64,000 nucleotides of DNA from Anaerolineales bacterium UBA2181 (GTDB lineage: Bacteria > Chloroflexota > Anaerolineae > Promineifilales > UBA4811): contig DCVT01000031.1 of NCBI GenBank assembly GCA_002328075.1, positions 372,001-436,000 of the forward strand, written 5' to 3'. Under the pieces are notes generated by a model. It worked only from the letters and a program-made list of their open reading frames with translations, searched no databases and was not told the DNA's origin. Shown piece by piece: positions 16,816 to 25,144 of the stretch. The stretch's first letter is position 1, and each line of letters begins with the position of its first letter. Both the position numbers and the translations under genes were made by a program.

Positions 16816-16823
16816 AGCGCTCG

Positions 16824-17534
16824 ATGAGCAACCGGGGCAGATCCTTCTCGTTCGTGTGGCTCACCACGGCGCCCTCGCTCCGGGGTTACCGGGTGGCAGC
16901 CGCTCTGGGCTTGGCGCCCGCGTTGCTGGGCATCATCGTGCTGTTTGTGACCGCCGGCCTGGGTGACGCCAACCAAGGGCCGAATCTGTTTTCCGCCATG
17001 CTGTTGCTCTCGTCGGGGGCGATCCTGATCCAATACCCCGCCTTCACGGGTCGAGTTGAACTCACGGCCGACATGCTACTGGTGGTGGACCGGCTGGCCG
17101 GCCGCAGGAACACGCTGTGTGTTCCGCGCTCGTCCATCCAGTGCGCGTCTTTCCGCCCGCTCACCCGGCCGCCGCGTTGGCTGGCGCTCGGTTGGGGCTT
17201 GGTGATGGCAGTCTGCGGGTGTGGCGCCGTCTCCGCCGGTTGGGCCGGTGGCGGTGGACACTGGTATTGGCTAACTGCGCTGTCGGGTGGGCTTTCCTTG
17301 TGGCCGGTGATGGCAGCGCGTTGGCAGGCCGAGATGGAGGTTATCCTGGCGTACCAGCGCACGGACTGCGATCAACCGGGCCTGGTCTGCGCCTGGGGTA
17401 CGCCCCATCAGGCCGGGTCGCTCATCCACACGCTCCGCGGCCGGATCACCTGGGAGGAGCGCGCGTCAGACGCCCAGGACGAGGGGCAGACCAGTCGGCC
17501 TGCCCCTCCCTCTTGCCACCGCTCACCGGACTGA
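16824..17534 (+). CDS. Four-helix membrane protein of unknown function
   Basis: 236 residues. Predicted membrane helices cover LGLAPALLGIIVLFVTAGL, 'FSAMLLLSSGAILIQYP', WGLVMAVCGCGAVSAGWAG and WYWLTALSGGLSLWPVM. Between helices 2 and 3 there is a beta-rich loop (GRVELTADMLLVVDRLAGRR) reminiscent of PH-like membrane domains. The C-terminal tail is polar and ends inside the DUF4367 gene: the two convergent genes overlap by 12 bases. No family recognised with confidence. Confidence 0.68.
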   Translation: MSNRGRSFSFVWLTTAPSLRGYRVAAALGLAPALLGIIVLFVTAGLGDANQGPNLFSAMLLLSSGAILIQYPAFTGRVELTADMLLVVDRLAGRRNTLCVPRSSIQCASFRPLTRPPRWLALGWGLVMAVCGCGAVSAGWAGGGGHWYWLTALSGGLSLWPVMAARWQAEMEVILAYQRTDCDQPGLVCAWGTPHQAGSLIHTLRGRITWEERASDAQDEGQTSRPAPPSCHRSPD

Positions 17535-18257
17535 TTCGGCGATCCGCAAGAGTTCATCTGGGAGCAGGTGCTCGCCGTACGCCAGCAGGCTATAGTGGAG
17601 CCCATCCTGAACCCAGATGACTGTGGTAGTCTCGTCCTGGTACATCCATTGGCCCGTCGGTTGATCCCAGCCACCCTGCACCAGGACGGCATCCTTGCCA
17701 TGAACTTGCACGGTTTCCGTGCTGTCCGATCCGACCACAGTGTGGACCGGGCTGGTTGGGTTGGGGGCGGTCACGCTCAACTCCAGAAGAGCGTCATCTG
17801 TTGATCGCCAAGTGAATTGCGCTACCTCAATGATATCCTCGTTTGGCGACCAAATCTCTGCCTCCTCGCACAACACGTACCCCGGCGGTACGTACGCCGG
17901 CAGGCTGATTCTCCAGGGGGCCCGGCTCAACACCTGGTCTACTGATTGGCTCTGACCTTCAACGGTCATCGCGTGGGCATTTTGTGGAATCCGGTCGCTC
18001 ACAGTCAGAAAGACCGGCCCAATGATGCGTTCCACCTGGTCCATGGCAGCGCGCGCCATGGGCGAAGCCAAAAACATCACCAGAACCAGCACCAGGCTGG
18101 CCGTCATGGCCAACCACATTGGACGTTTGGCGTTGTGCCCGACCTCGGGCTGTTTGTGCGGGATAGCCAGCACCCGTACCTCAAGTGCGCTGCTGGGGGC
18201 CTGCCGCAGAGCCGCCAGGTCGTGCTCCAATTGATCGTATCTGGTATCCTCAGACAT
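17523..18257 (-). CDS. DUF4367-like membrane protein, putative anti-sigma factor
   Basis: 244 residues. A short cytoplasmic helix (about 1-45) precedes one membrane helix, PMWLAMTASLVLVLVMFLA. An external part follows with LPAYVPPGYVLCEEAEIW and WDQPTGQWMYQDETTTVIWV, typical of DUF4367. Its ATG overlaps the ECF sigma factor stop by 8 bases. That pairing suggests it controls the sigma factor from the membrane. It lacks the zinc anti-sigma motif H-x3-C-x2-C, so sequestration would rely on another contact. Confidence 0.78.
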   Translation of the reverse strand: MSEDTRYDQLEHDLAALRQAPSSALEVRVLAIPHKQPEVGHNAKRPMWLAMTASLVLVLVMFLASPMARAAMDQVERIIGPVFLTVSDRIPQNAHAMTVEGQSQSVDQVLSRAPWRISLPAYVPPGYVLCEEAEIWSPNEDIIEVAQFTWRSTDDALLELSVTAPNPTSPVHTVVGSDSTETVQVHGKDAVLVQGGWDQPTGQWMYQDETTTVIWVQDGLHYSLLAYGEHLLPDELLRIAESVR

Positions 18258-18801
18258 CTGACCCTCTGTCCAACTCCTTCCACTGAACGCGCAGGCGCTG
18301 AACTGCTCGGTGAAGGGCCGAGCCGATGGCGGTCTCGCTTTTCCCCAACAGCCGGCCGATCTCCCCGTTGTTCATGCCTGCCCCGTACTTGAGCGCAATG
18401 ATCTCCCGCTCCCTCACCGGCATATTCAGGACGAGCGTCCGCAAGCTGGTTAGCTGTTCGCTTTCCATCATCTGCGACTCCAGGAGCGGAGCCGAATCGC
18501 GTTCGCTGCCATCCAGCGAGACCATCGGCCGTCGGCGACTCCGTCTCTGCCAGTCAGTCACCACTCGGCGGGTGATGGCGAATAGCCAGGTCGAGAATCC
18601 AGCCTGATCCGGTCGGTAGCGGCGGCGCGCCTTCCATGCCCGTTCAAACGCGTCGGCCGTCAGGTCCTCGGCCACTGCCCGGTCACCGACCCGAAAGAGG
18701 CAGTAGTTCAAGATCGCTTCGGCTTGGCCAAGATACAGACCGGCAAACGTATCTGCATCCAGCGCAGCCGGACGCGACAGGGAGATCACACGCTCTGCCA
18801 T
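18250..18801 (-). CDS. ECF RNA polymerase sigma factor
   Basis: 183 residues from ATG 18801. Region 2 reads YCLFRVGDRAVAEDLTADAFERAW and FSTWLFAITRRVVTDWQRR. Region 4 reads LNMPVREREIIALKYGAGMN and GEIGRLLGKSETAIGSALHR, the helix-turn-helix that binds -35. Overlaps its putative membrane partner downstream, the usual sigma/anti-sigma order. A promoter at 18834-18862 precedes it. Target genes cannot be deduced from the window. Confidence 0.93.
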   Translation of the reverse strand: MAERVISLSRPAALDADTFAGLYLGQAEAILNYCLFRVGDRAVAEDLTADAFERAWKARRRYRPDQAGFSTWLFAITRRVVTDWQRRSRRRPMVSLDGSERDSAPLLESQMMESEQLTSLRTLVLNMPVREREIIALKYGAGMNNGEIGRLLGKSETAIGSALHRAVQRLRVQWKELDRGSDV

Positions 18802-18833
18802 TTGACGTTCCCGAGTACCACGTGGTCTACAGC

Positions 18834-18862
18834 TATATACGCTCACCACGTGCAACTGTCAC
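18834..18862 (-). promoter_or_regulatory. Promoter for the ECF sigma gene
   Basis: Minus-strand GTGACA (18857-18862), 17-bp spacer, TATATA (18834-18839). Start of transcription near 18827, with a 25-base leader. It looks like a housekeeping sigma-70 site. Confidence 0.55.
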
Positions 18863-18881
18863 GCAAAATCGGCTGGGAGGT

Positions 18882-19817
18882 TCAGGACGGGATGACTGTC
18901 CGGCGAGCGTAAAGCTGGTCGGCCAGGTGTGCGATCGTCTCACCCATCGCGAGACGCGCCCGCCACTCAGCGGGGATGCCTTCCTCTCCATAGACGGCGC
19001 CCGCGATCTGGCCGTACACCGCGCCCGTGGTGTCCGCGTCGTCCCCCAGGTTGACCGCCAGAAGGGCGCCTTCCCGGAAGGATGTGCTGCGGTCAAGCGC
19101 CCATAGCGCCGCCTCCAGCGATCGGACAACGTAACCGGTTCCCCGGATTTCCGGCGGCTCACGACGCCGGAAGGTGCCGGAAGCGACCTCGTCAATCTCG
19201 GGCGCCAGCGGGTGGGCATCCCAGTACCCCGGCAGTGGGCAGTAGTGGTCGCTCAGCAGGAGCTCCTTGGGGTCGCCGTTGACCGCGCCCACCAGAAGAG
19301 CAGCCAGGTAGCGGCAGCCGTCCACCGCGTTGGCCGTGCCGTGAGTGGTGCGGGAGCTATCAGCCGCCCGGTCTATCGCGGTAGCCGGATCGGCGGCGAA
19401 AAACAGCGGGACGGGCGCCAACCGCATGATGGACCCATTGCCGGCCTGCCGCGGATGGGTTGAACCGCAATACGGCTGATGGGTCTCCTCGAATCGTTTC
19501 AGCGCGGACGAGGTAGTACTCCCGATGTCAAAGCAGTGACCCGTACAGCTCAGGTGACCATTCCGATACCAGCGCAGATAACGCTGCATCTGGTCCATCG
19601 GATCGAACCCGATGCACTCAACCAGACTCTCCGCCAGGCAGAGTGCCATGGACGTGTCATCGGTCCATTGCCCGGCCTCCAAACCAAAAGGGCCGCCGCC
19701 GATCATGTCGTGAATTGGCTTGAACGAGCCGGGCGGTCTGAATTCAAGCGTGGTGCCCAGCGCATCACCGGCTGCCAGCCCCAGCAAGCTCCCGCGGAAA
19801 CGGCTTGGGTCGGTCAT
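18882..19817 (-). CDS. ADP-ribosylglycohydrolase family protein
   Basis: 311 residues, all-helical ADP-ribosylglycohydrolase (DraG/ARH) fold. Metal-binding signatures are at both ends: GLAAGDALGTTLEF and WTDDTSMALCLAESLV near the N-terminus, and VNLGDDADTTGAVYGQIAGA near residue 265. It removes ADP-ribose from proteins or small molecules. No ADP-ribosyltransferase is nearby, so the target is unknown. The start follows GGAGGG by about ten bases. Confidence 0.94.
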   Translation of the reverse strand: MTDPSRFRGSLLGLAAGDALGTTLEFRPPGSFKPIHDMIGGGPFGLEAGQWTDDTSMALCLAESLVECIGFDPMDQMQRYLRWYRNGHLSCTGHCFDIGSTTSSALKRFEETHQPYCGSTHPRQAGNGSIMRLAPVPLFFAADPATAIDRAADSSRTTHGTANAVDGCRYLAALLVGAVNGDPKELLLSDHYCPLPGYWDAHPLAPEIDEVASGTFRRREPPEIRGTGYVVRSLEAALWALDRSTSFREGALLAVNLGDDADTTGAVYGQIAGAVYGEEGIPAEWRARLAMGETIAHLADQLYARRTVIPS

Positions 19818-20173
19818 CGGTCATTTCCCTCCAGATCTTTGTTCATCTGTTCGACCAACGAGGGCCGGATCATGCACCGGTCCGCGCCCGCAATTAAGGT
19901 GAACCCACTACCCGGTCACCGGATCGAAAAGCGGGTTGATTGCCGGTAAGCGAGCGGCTGCCATCCGGCCGATTGCAGTTGGACTCGACTTAGCGCCTGT
20001 AAGACCGGGTGGCTGTGCGGCCTACCACTATTGCGTTCTGGAAAGGCGGTGGCAGCCCAGTTTACCGACCTCCGCCTCACACCCATTGTAGCTGAGACGG
20101 TCCAACTGCGCACCCATGGAGATTTCCTTGCACCCATACTAGCCAATCCCTCGTATAGAGCATCGGCCGTTGG
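19818..20173. other. Gene-poor stretch between ADP-ribosylglycohydrolase and AIM24 genes
   Basis: No open frame here has convincing coding features. Short frames on both strands (for example 20031-20240 plus and 19916-20146 minus) have no ribosome site or recognisable motif. It may hold decayed sequence. The promoter box of the next gene lies just after it. Confidence 0.4.
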
Positions 20174-20179
20174 TATAAT
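20174..20179 (+). promoter_or_regulatory. -10 box upstream of the AIM24 gene
   Basis: Consensus TATAAT. The -35 region (around 20151-20156, TCGTAT) is poor. The expected transcript carries a leader of about 90 bases with a ribosome site (AGGAGGAG) before ATG 20277. Confidence 0.5.
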
Positions 20180-20276
20180 CTGGCCGAATGTAGATCAAGA
20201 AGGCAGAGACCGCGGCGAACTTCAGCGTTGGAGGCAATAGACCGTGAGCGCACATGATGCAGGAGGAGCAGGGCAG

Positions 20277-21062
20277 ATGAAAAGCCACTTGGTGGATTTT
20301 CAGATCTACGGTGATGACCTTCAATTTGTGGAGGTGGAACTGGACCCCGACGAGACGGTCATCGCCGAAGCCGGGGCAATGATGTACATGGAGGATGGGA
20401 TCACGTTCGAGACCAAGATGGGCGACGGGTCTCGGCCGGAATCAGGCTTGATGGACAAGTTGGTGGCGGTGGGAAAACGGGCACTGACCGGCGAGTCGGT
20501 CTTTATGACCCATTTTACCCACCGGGGACAGGGTAAAAGTCACGTTGCCTTTGGGGCACCCTATCCAGGCAAGATCATTGCCATCGACCTGGATGAGGCG
20601 AATGGCGAGTTAATCTGTCAAAAGGACTCGTTTCTCTGTGCCGCGCTGGGCACCGAGGTCAGCATCGCCTTCAACAAGCGGCTGGGGGCTGGCCTTCTTG
20701 GTGGCGAGGGTTTCATCCTGCAGCGGCTTCGCGGCGACGGGATGGTTTTTATTCATGCTGGCGGCACGATTGTCCAAAAGCGGCTGGAGAACAGCAAGCT
20801 ACGGGTGGACACCGGTTGTATCGTCGCCTTTGAAAAGACCATCGCCTATGACATCGAGCGGGCAGGAAACCTCAAGTCCATGATCTTTGGCGGCGAAGGG
20901 CTGTTTGTTGCGACGCTGCAAGGGACCGGTCGGGTGTGGCTCCAATCACTCCCGTTCTCCCGCCTGGCGGACCGGATTCTGGCCAATGCCCCGGCGGCTG
21001 GCGGACGCTCCAAAGAGGAGGGTTCAGTGCTAGGCGGTGCAGTTCGGTTTCTGCAAGGTTAG
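20277..21062 (+). CDS. TIGR00266/AIM24-family protein
   Basis: 261 residues. All-beta AIM24-type protein: LQFVEVELDPDETVIAEAGA and MMYMEDGITFETKMGDGS at the start, then GRVWLQSLPFSRLADRI near the end, with many Gly-rich turns. The family is widespread and often linked to membranes, but has no settled biochemical role. ATG 20277 is preceded by AGGAGGAGCAGGGCAG; an upstream GTG at 20244 is less likely. The MoaD-like gene follows after 59 bases. Confidence 0.88.
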   Translation: MKSHLVDFQIYGDDLQFVEVELDPDETVIAEAGAMMYMEDGITFETKMGDGSRPESGLMDKLVAVGKRALTGESVFMTHFTHRGQGKSHVAFGAPYPGKIIAIDLDEANGELICQKDSFLCAALGTEVSIAFNKRLGAGLLGGEGFILQRLRGDGMVFIHAGGTIVQKRLENSKLRVDTGCIVAFEKTIAYDIERAGNLKSMIFGGEGLFVATLQGTGRVWLQSLPFSRLADRILANAPAAGGRSKEEGSVLGGAVRFLQG

Positions 21063-21121
21063 TGGCAACTCGCTGCCCCCGTACTTCCGCTTGCAGACCG
21101 TCGTTTTGGACTGGAAGGACC

Positions 21122-21481
21122 ATGATCAATATTGACCTGTGGCTATACGGACGCATTGCCAAGTATGGCGGGTCGGCTGACCAGGGTAGCCATGCCAACC
21201 TTACGGTTCAGTTGGCCGAAAACGCTACCATGCAGGATCTGCTATCGCTGTTGGGATTTCCACCCGAGGAGAAGGGCATCACGTTCATCAACCGGCAACT
21301 CAGCGACATGCCGGGCCTGGCGGCCGACCTGGATCGAGGGCTGGCCGATGGCGATCGGGTGGCCATCTTTCACACCGGCAGCATGTGGCCATTTCAATAC
21401 CGGCATGAGGTTGCTGCGATCCCAGAGATGCAAAAAGCCATGCGCCAACAGGAAGGTGGTCTTCACCACGACTACCATTAG
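21122..21481 (+). CDS. MoaD/ThiS-like protein with C-terminal tail after Gly-Gly
   Basis: 119 residues from ATG 21122 behind GGAAGGACC. The N-terminal 80 residues have the beta-grasp MoaD/ThiS pattern: INIDLWLYGRIAKYGG, then 'NATMQDLLSLLGFPPEE', then KGITFINRQLSDMPG and LADGDRVAIFH. MoaD and ThiS normally end in Gly-Gly, which is thiocarboxylated. Here the pair occurs in QQEGG but six residues (LHHDYH) follow. It may need trimming, or may not carry sulphur. It lies just ahead of an aldehyde ferredoxin oxidoreductase, so a role in tungsten/molybdenum cofactor supply is likely. Confidence 0.8.
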   Translation: MINIDLWLYGRIAKYGGSADQGSHANLTVQLAENATMQDLLSLLGFPPEEKGITFINRQLSDMPGLAADLDRGLADGDRVAIFHTGSMWPFQYRHEVAAIPEMQKAMRQQEGGLHHDYH

Positions 21482-21511
21482 TGGCCGGTGGGTGTGAATG
21501 GGGTCCGGCAG

Positions 21512-21540
21512 TTGACAAACGGCTGATTATGGGATAACCT
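21512..21540 (+). promoter_or_regulatory. Candidate promoter for the AOR gene
   Basis: Perfect -35 TTGACA (21512-21517), 17-bp spacer, weak -10 TAACCT (21535-21540). It would produce a leader of about 340 bases before the oxidoreductase. Confidence 0.4.
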
Positions 21541-21549
21541 AACATCTAG

Positions 21550-21886
21550 ACAAGGACGCTCTCCGACTCATCTTGTTCCCTCTGGGACGGATGAGCGATA
21601 CGGCGCGGGGAGCAATTCCTGCGCCCGCCGTTAGCAAAGGAGGCGGCCCCATCCCAGTCCAGCAAACGGGCCTGGAGGTTGTACCAGGCGTCTGCCAAGG
21701 ACCGGTGAACGGGCTGCCTTTTTTGTTCCGGCTTTCGGGGCAGATGGTCGTCGCCGTTTCGCTGGGTAGCGAGTCCGTGGGTCGCTGTTTGGGGTTTTCG
21801 GTCTGAAGGAGGTGGTGAGTCGGAATGCCATCGCGATGTAATAGGTCGTCTTATTTCACACGAGTCACCTGCAGGAGGAAAAAGAA
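21550..21886 (+). promoter_or_regulatory. Long structured leader of the AOR gene
   Basis: A 340-base non-coding leader. It contains the hairpin GCCTGG (21670-21675)/CCAGGC (21684-21689), a CGGTGAACGG element and a T-run (21719-21725) after GGGCTGCC. It ends in the ribosome site GCAGGAGGAAAAAG. Leaders of molybdenum or tungsten enzyme genes often hold Moco or Tuco riboswitches. I cannot confirm the conserved aptamer by eye, so only 'candidate cofactor-responsive leader' is justified. Confidence 0.35.
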
Positions 21887-23632
21887 ATGCCAAAAATGAT
21901 CCGCGTCAACATGTCTGAGCTGTCGGTAGCCTACCAGGATCTGCCGGAAAAGTACGGCAACCTGGCCGGCCGAGCGCTAACGTCAACCGTGATCTGTGAC
22001 GAGGTACCGGCCGACTGCCACCCCCTGGGTCCCAACAACAAGGTGGTCATTGCGCCCGGTATCGTGACCGGAACGTCGGCACCGACCTCCTCGCGCATCT
22101 CGGTGGGCGCCAAATCGCCGCTGACTGGGGGCATCAAGGAGGCCAATGCCGGTTCGCGTTTTCCCTGCCAGATGGCCCGAATGGGCATCCGAGCGATTGT
22201 CATAGAGGGACAGCCGAAGGAGAAGGGTTATTGGGCGCTCAAAGTCACGATGGACGGCGCCACACTGGAGCCGGCCGATGAGTTCGTTGGCAAAGGGCTC
22301 TATGCCACCGCACCCCTGATCTACCAAAAGTACGGGGACAAGGTTGGCTTTATGACCGTCGGTACCAGCGGCGAGCACAAGATGTCCATGGCGGGTGTCT
22401 GTTTCAACGACACCGAGGGACGGCCGAGCCGTTTTGCGGGCCGAGGTGGTTTGGGCGCGGTGATAGGTTCCAAGGGACTCAAGTTGATTGTGCTGGATGA
22501 CGAGGGTGCGCCTGGAGTACCCATCGCCAACAAGGAGCTGTTCGAGGCTGGTCGAAAAAAGATGATTGACGCTCTCATGGAGCACGCCATCACCAAACCC
22601 AAGGGGGCCCTCAACAGCTATGGCACGGCAGTGCTGATCAACATCCTGAATGAGGCAGGCGGCCTGCCCACGCGCAATTTTTCGGCCGGTACCTTTGAAG
22701 GCGCAGCCAAGATCTCCGGCGAGGCCCTGTTCGAGGGCAACAAGCAGCGCCTGGGGAAAGAGCTGTACAACCACGCCTGCAGCCCGGGCTGCATTATCCG
22801 TTGCTCCAACACGTGGCACAACGCCGATGGAACTGAGATGGTGTCGTGCCAGGAATATGAGTCGATCTGGGCCTTTGGCGCCAACTGTGGGATTGACAGC
22901 CTGGATGCCACCGGAAAGCTGATCTGGCTCTGCAACGACATCGGCCTGGACACCATCGAGGCCGGCGATGCGGTGGCGGTTGCCATGGAGGCCGGCCTGC
23001 TCAAGTTTGGCGATGCACCAGGCGCAGTCAAACTGCTGGAGGAGATCCACAAGGGTAGTCCGCTGGGCCACATCATTGGCAACGGCGCTGAGGCCATTGG
23101 CAAGACGTATGGTGTGGTCCGCGTTCCTACGGTCAAGGGACAGGGGATGCCGGCGTATGAACCTCGGGCGGTCAAGGGCATCGGCGTCACCTATGCAACC
23201 AGCACCATGGGTGCCGATCATACATCCGGCTATACCATTGCGCCGGAGATCCTGGGGGTGAGCGGCAAGGTGGATGCCCTGGACCCGGCCGGCAAAGGCG
23301 AACTGAGCCGCAATTTCCAGGCTTCAACCGCGTTCATCGACAGCAGCGGGCACTGCCTCTTTATCGCGTTTGCCATACTGGACATCCCTAGCGGTTTCCA
23401 GGGCCTGATCGAAGAGTGCTGCGGCGTGCTGGGGACCCAATGGTCGGCCAACGATGTCATAGCCTACGGCATGGATGTCATGCGCAAGGAGCGGGCGTTT
23501 AACGAGGCCGCCGGTATGGGCAAGCACCACGACCGGCTGCCCGAGTTCATGAAGTACGAGCAGCTTCCGCCCCACAACGGGGTGTTTGACGTCCCGGACG
23601 AGGTCCTGGACTCGGTCTACGGCGGACTCTAG
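21887..23632 (+). CDS. Aldehyde ferredoxin oxidoreductase family protein (W/Mo-pterin)
   Basis: 581 residues. The N-terminal AOR domain has 'PTSSRISVGAKSPLTGGIKEA' and 'ANAGSRFPCQMARMGIRAIV'. Residues 170-210 include TVGTSGEHKMSMAGVC and GRGGLGAVIGSKGLK. The Fe4S4 cysteines are HACSPGCIIRCSN (C-x3-C-x3-C) near residue 300, with a distal Cys in DSSGHCLFI. NDIGLDTIEAGDAVAVAM is a typical family stretch. It oxidises aldehydes with ferredoxin at a tungsten or molybdenum bis-pterin. Flanked by two MoaD-like genes on the same strand. Confidence 0.95.
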   Translation: MPKMIRVNMSELSVAYQDLPEKYGNLAGRALTSTVICDEVPADCHPLGPNNKVVIAPGIVTGTSAPTSSRISVGAKSPLTGGIKEANAGSRFPCQMARMGIRAIVIEGQPKEKGYWALKVTMDGATLEPADEFVGKGLYATAPLIYQKYGDKVGFMTVGTSGEHKMSMAGVCFNDTEGRPSRFAGRGGLGAVIGSKGLKLIVLDDEGAPGVPIANKELFEAGRKKMIDALMEHAITKPKGALNSYGTAVLINILNEAGGLPTRNFSAGTFEGAAKISGEALFEGNKQRLGKELYNHACSPGCIIRCSNTWHNADGTEMVSCQEYESIWAFGANCGIDSLDATGKLIWLCNDIGLDTIEAGDAVAVAMEAGLLKFGDAPGAVKLLEEIHKGSPLGHIIGNGAEAIGKTYGVVRVPTVKGQGMPAYEPRAVKGIGVTYATSTMGADHTSGYTIAPEILGVSGKVDALDPAGKGELSRNFQASTAFIDSSGHCLFIAFAILDIPSGFQGLIEECCGVLGTQWSANDVIAYGMDVMRKERAFNEAAGMGKHHDRLPEFMKYEQLPPHNGVFDVPDEVLDSVYGGL

Positions 23633-23643
23633 ACCGTGAATCC

Positions 23644-23673
23644 GGTAGGGGCAACGGCGCCGTTGCCCCTACC
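23644..23673. repeat. Perfect 30-bp palindrome
   Basis: The half GGTAGGGGCAACGGC is followed without a loop by its exact reverse complement. It sits between the AOR stop and the start of the second MoaD-like gene, directly in the place of a ribosome site. Palindromes with GTAGGGGC...GCCCCTAC arms are frequent REP-like elements in several bacterial phyla. It may also act as a transcript-end hairpin. Confidence 0.75.
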
Positions 23674-23674
23674 C

Positions 23675-23926
23675 TTGACGACCTTGATCACCGTTTCAGT
23701 CAGGCTGTACGCCACGCTTCGCGCGGCTGTCCCCGGTCTCGGCCTGGGCGAAGCGATTACTGTCCAACTGCCCTCGGGCAGCACGGTGGATTCCCTGGTG
23801 GGCCGGCTAAACCTGCCGCAGGAGCAAGTCAAGATCATTTTTGTCAACAATCATGTCCGGCCGGGCGAGACCGTTCTCAATGATGGAGACCGAGTCGGAA
23901 TCTTCCCTCCCGTGGGAGGGGGGTAG
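23675..23926 (+). CDS. MoaD/ThiS-like small sulphur-carrier protein
   Basis: About 83 residues with a beta-grasp fold: ITVSVRLYATLRAAVPGLGL, then QLPSGSTVDSLVGRLNLPQE, then KIIFVNNHVRPGETVLNDGD and 'RVGIFPPVGGG'. It ends in Gly-Gly-Gly, as expected of a MoaD that receives a thiocarboxylate. Starts are TTG 23675 or TTG 23684; the GTG at 23636 would put the palindrome inside the protein. It follows the AOR gene by 42 bases and probably supplies its pterin cofactor. Confidence 0.82.
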   Translation: MTTLITVSVRLYATLRAAVPGLGLGEAITVQLPSGSTVDSLVGRLNLPQEQVKIIFVNNHVRPGETVLNDGDRVGIFPPVGGG

Positions 23927-23999
23927 AGGCCAAGAACCGGGCCGGAGCGGGAGGCATTGGTTGTTCCCGTCGCACCGTGGTGCTGGTTGCCTGACCGCC

Positions 24000-24690
24000 T
24001 CACCGGCGGTCGGTATTGTGATTGTTACTACATTTTAGCGACGTATATTCACACATATTTATGTTTGACCTACAATACCCCGGCAGAATACCATTGAGCA
24101 TGGCCGCCTCTGGGTCTGGAAGTACCCGGTTCACCACCAGGCGGGCGGACTCCCGCCAGCTCAGCAGCGACCGCCTGATCCAGTAGCCCTGCTGGCCGGG
24201 AAGTCGCGCTGTCGCTGGATAGCGATTCAGTGAAAAGATATCGCGGCGAGCCAGGTGTTGCCGGTATGAATCCGATGCCGTCGTCTCAGTGTCCTGCAGG
24301 CGGCCGGAAAAAGGGTGTCGATCGCCATAACGATAGGCTGGATAGCGCTCGGTCTCCAAACGAACCCGTCCTGAAACGGATCGCGGTGCCAGGCCCTCCA
24401 GTTCCACCTGCTCGACCCTGACCGTCAGCAGAGCACGGTCCTGTTGGTTCACAGGTTCGGCTGCCACATATCCCCGCAACTGGCCCCATCCCCCGCCGTT
24501 GTAAGCTGACAGTTCTGAACCGGCAGCGTCGGCCGCAGCGCGGGCTGCGCCCCAGAACACCATGGAAAGGTTCAGGAACAGGCGCCAGCGAGGCCGGCTG
24601 TCACGACGAAGGATGGCCGCAGCCAGCGGAAGGATTCCGAGCCCAAGCCAGCCCAACCAACCAACCCATACCCAGGAAGATCAGCGTCAT
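24000..24690 (-). pseudogene. comEC: comEC remnant: DUF4131 N-terminus only, frameshifted and truncated
   Basis: ComEC/Rec2 proteins import single-stranded DNA and are normally 500-800 residues. Only about 200 remain. A start at ATG 24690 gives MTLIFLGMGWLVGLAW; the reading then moves to another frame near 24650 and continues LPLAAAILRRDSRPRW. The DUF4131 OB-like part follows: 'GQLRGYVAAEPVNQQDRALL', and SGRVRLETERYP. It stops matching at LPDPEAAMLNGILPG, where ComEC should begin its membrane competence domain. The last 25 codons run into AT-rich foreign-looking sequence. Competence and beta-lactamase-like domains are absent. Confidence 0.78.
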
Positions 24691-25144
24691 GGCGGATGTC
24701 ACCAAGTCGGCGTGGGCGCAACTGATGGTGCCAGTGTACCCGGTTCTGCACCTATGTGCCAACGCCCTGGGAGAGCGCCCTCAGAGCGGCAGTTCTGTCA
24801 GTGGATATCGCGTGTCCCTGCCATCCAGGCGACACGACTCGGTGGGCACCCTGACGGGCGGCGCTGTTGGCTGGGGAACGTCTGGTGGAAGTGGATCACG
24901 AACGCGACATCCGCGACCTGCCACTGGGCCGTGTCCAACCAGTTCGAGGTGCTGGTCGTGCGAAAACGAGTTCTCCTGTGCCCAGGCTGGCGCCGACATC
25001 GACGGCCGACGCTCGGGAAGGGACAGGGCAACAGCAGTCGCCGTATGAGCCGTCGAGCGACAGTGGGGTCAGCTCCGGGTGGAGTGCAGAGCCGGCAAAG
25101 GTCGAACCTTTGCCGGAGCCTTGGCGTTTGCCAGGTCGAGTGGG
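24691..25144. other. Non-coding or decayed region between comEC remnant and dnaA
   Basis: Several overlapping short frames exist on both strands. One on the plus strand (24867-25148) encodes a 93-residue polar product with ERLVEVDHERDIRDLP, and looks the most protein-like. It has no start signal and overlaps the dnaA stop. I regard the region as probably decayed. It contains the inverted repeat at 25092-25116. Confidence 0.4.
25092..25116 (-). terminator. Inverted repeat downstream of dnaA
   Basis: CCGGCAAAGGT (25092-25102) and ACCTTTGCCGG (25106-25116) pair perfectly with a 3-base loop. It lies 29 bases beyond the dnaA stop. No T-run follows, so termination strength is uncertain; it could also be a REP-like repeat. 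Confidence 0.5.

Noticed and set aside
21983..23221. 412-codon antisense frame over the AOR gene
   Set aside because: No ribosome site or motif; the AOR reading frame is unmistakable.
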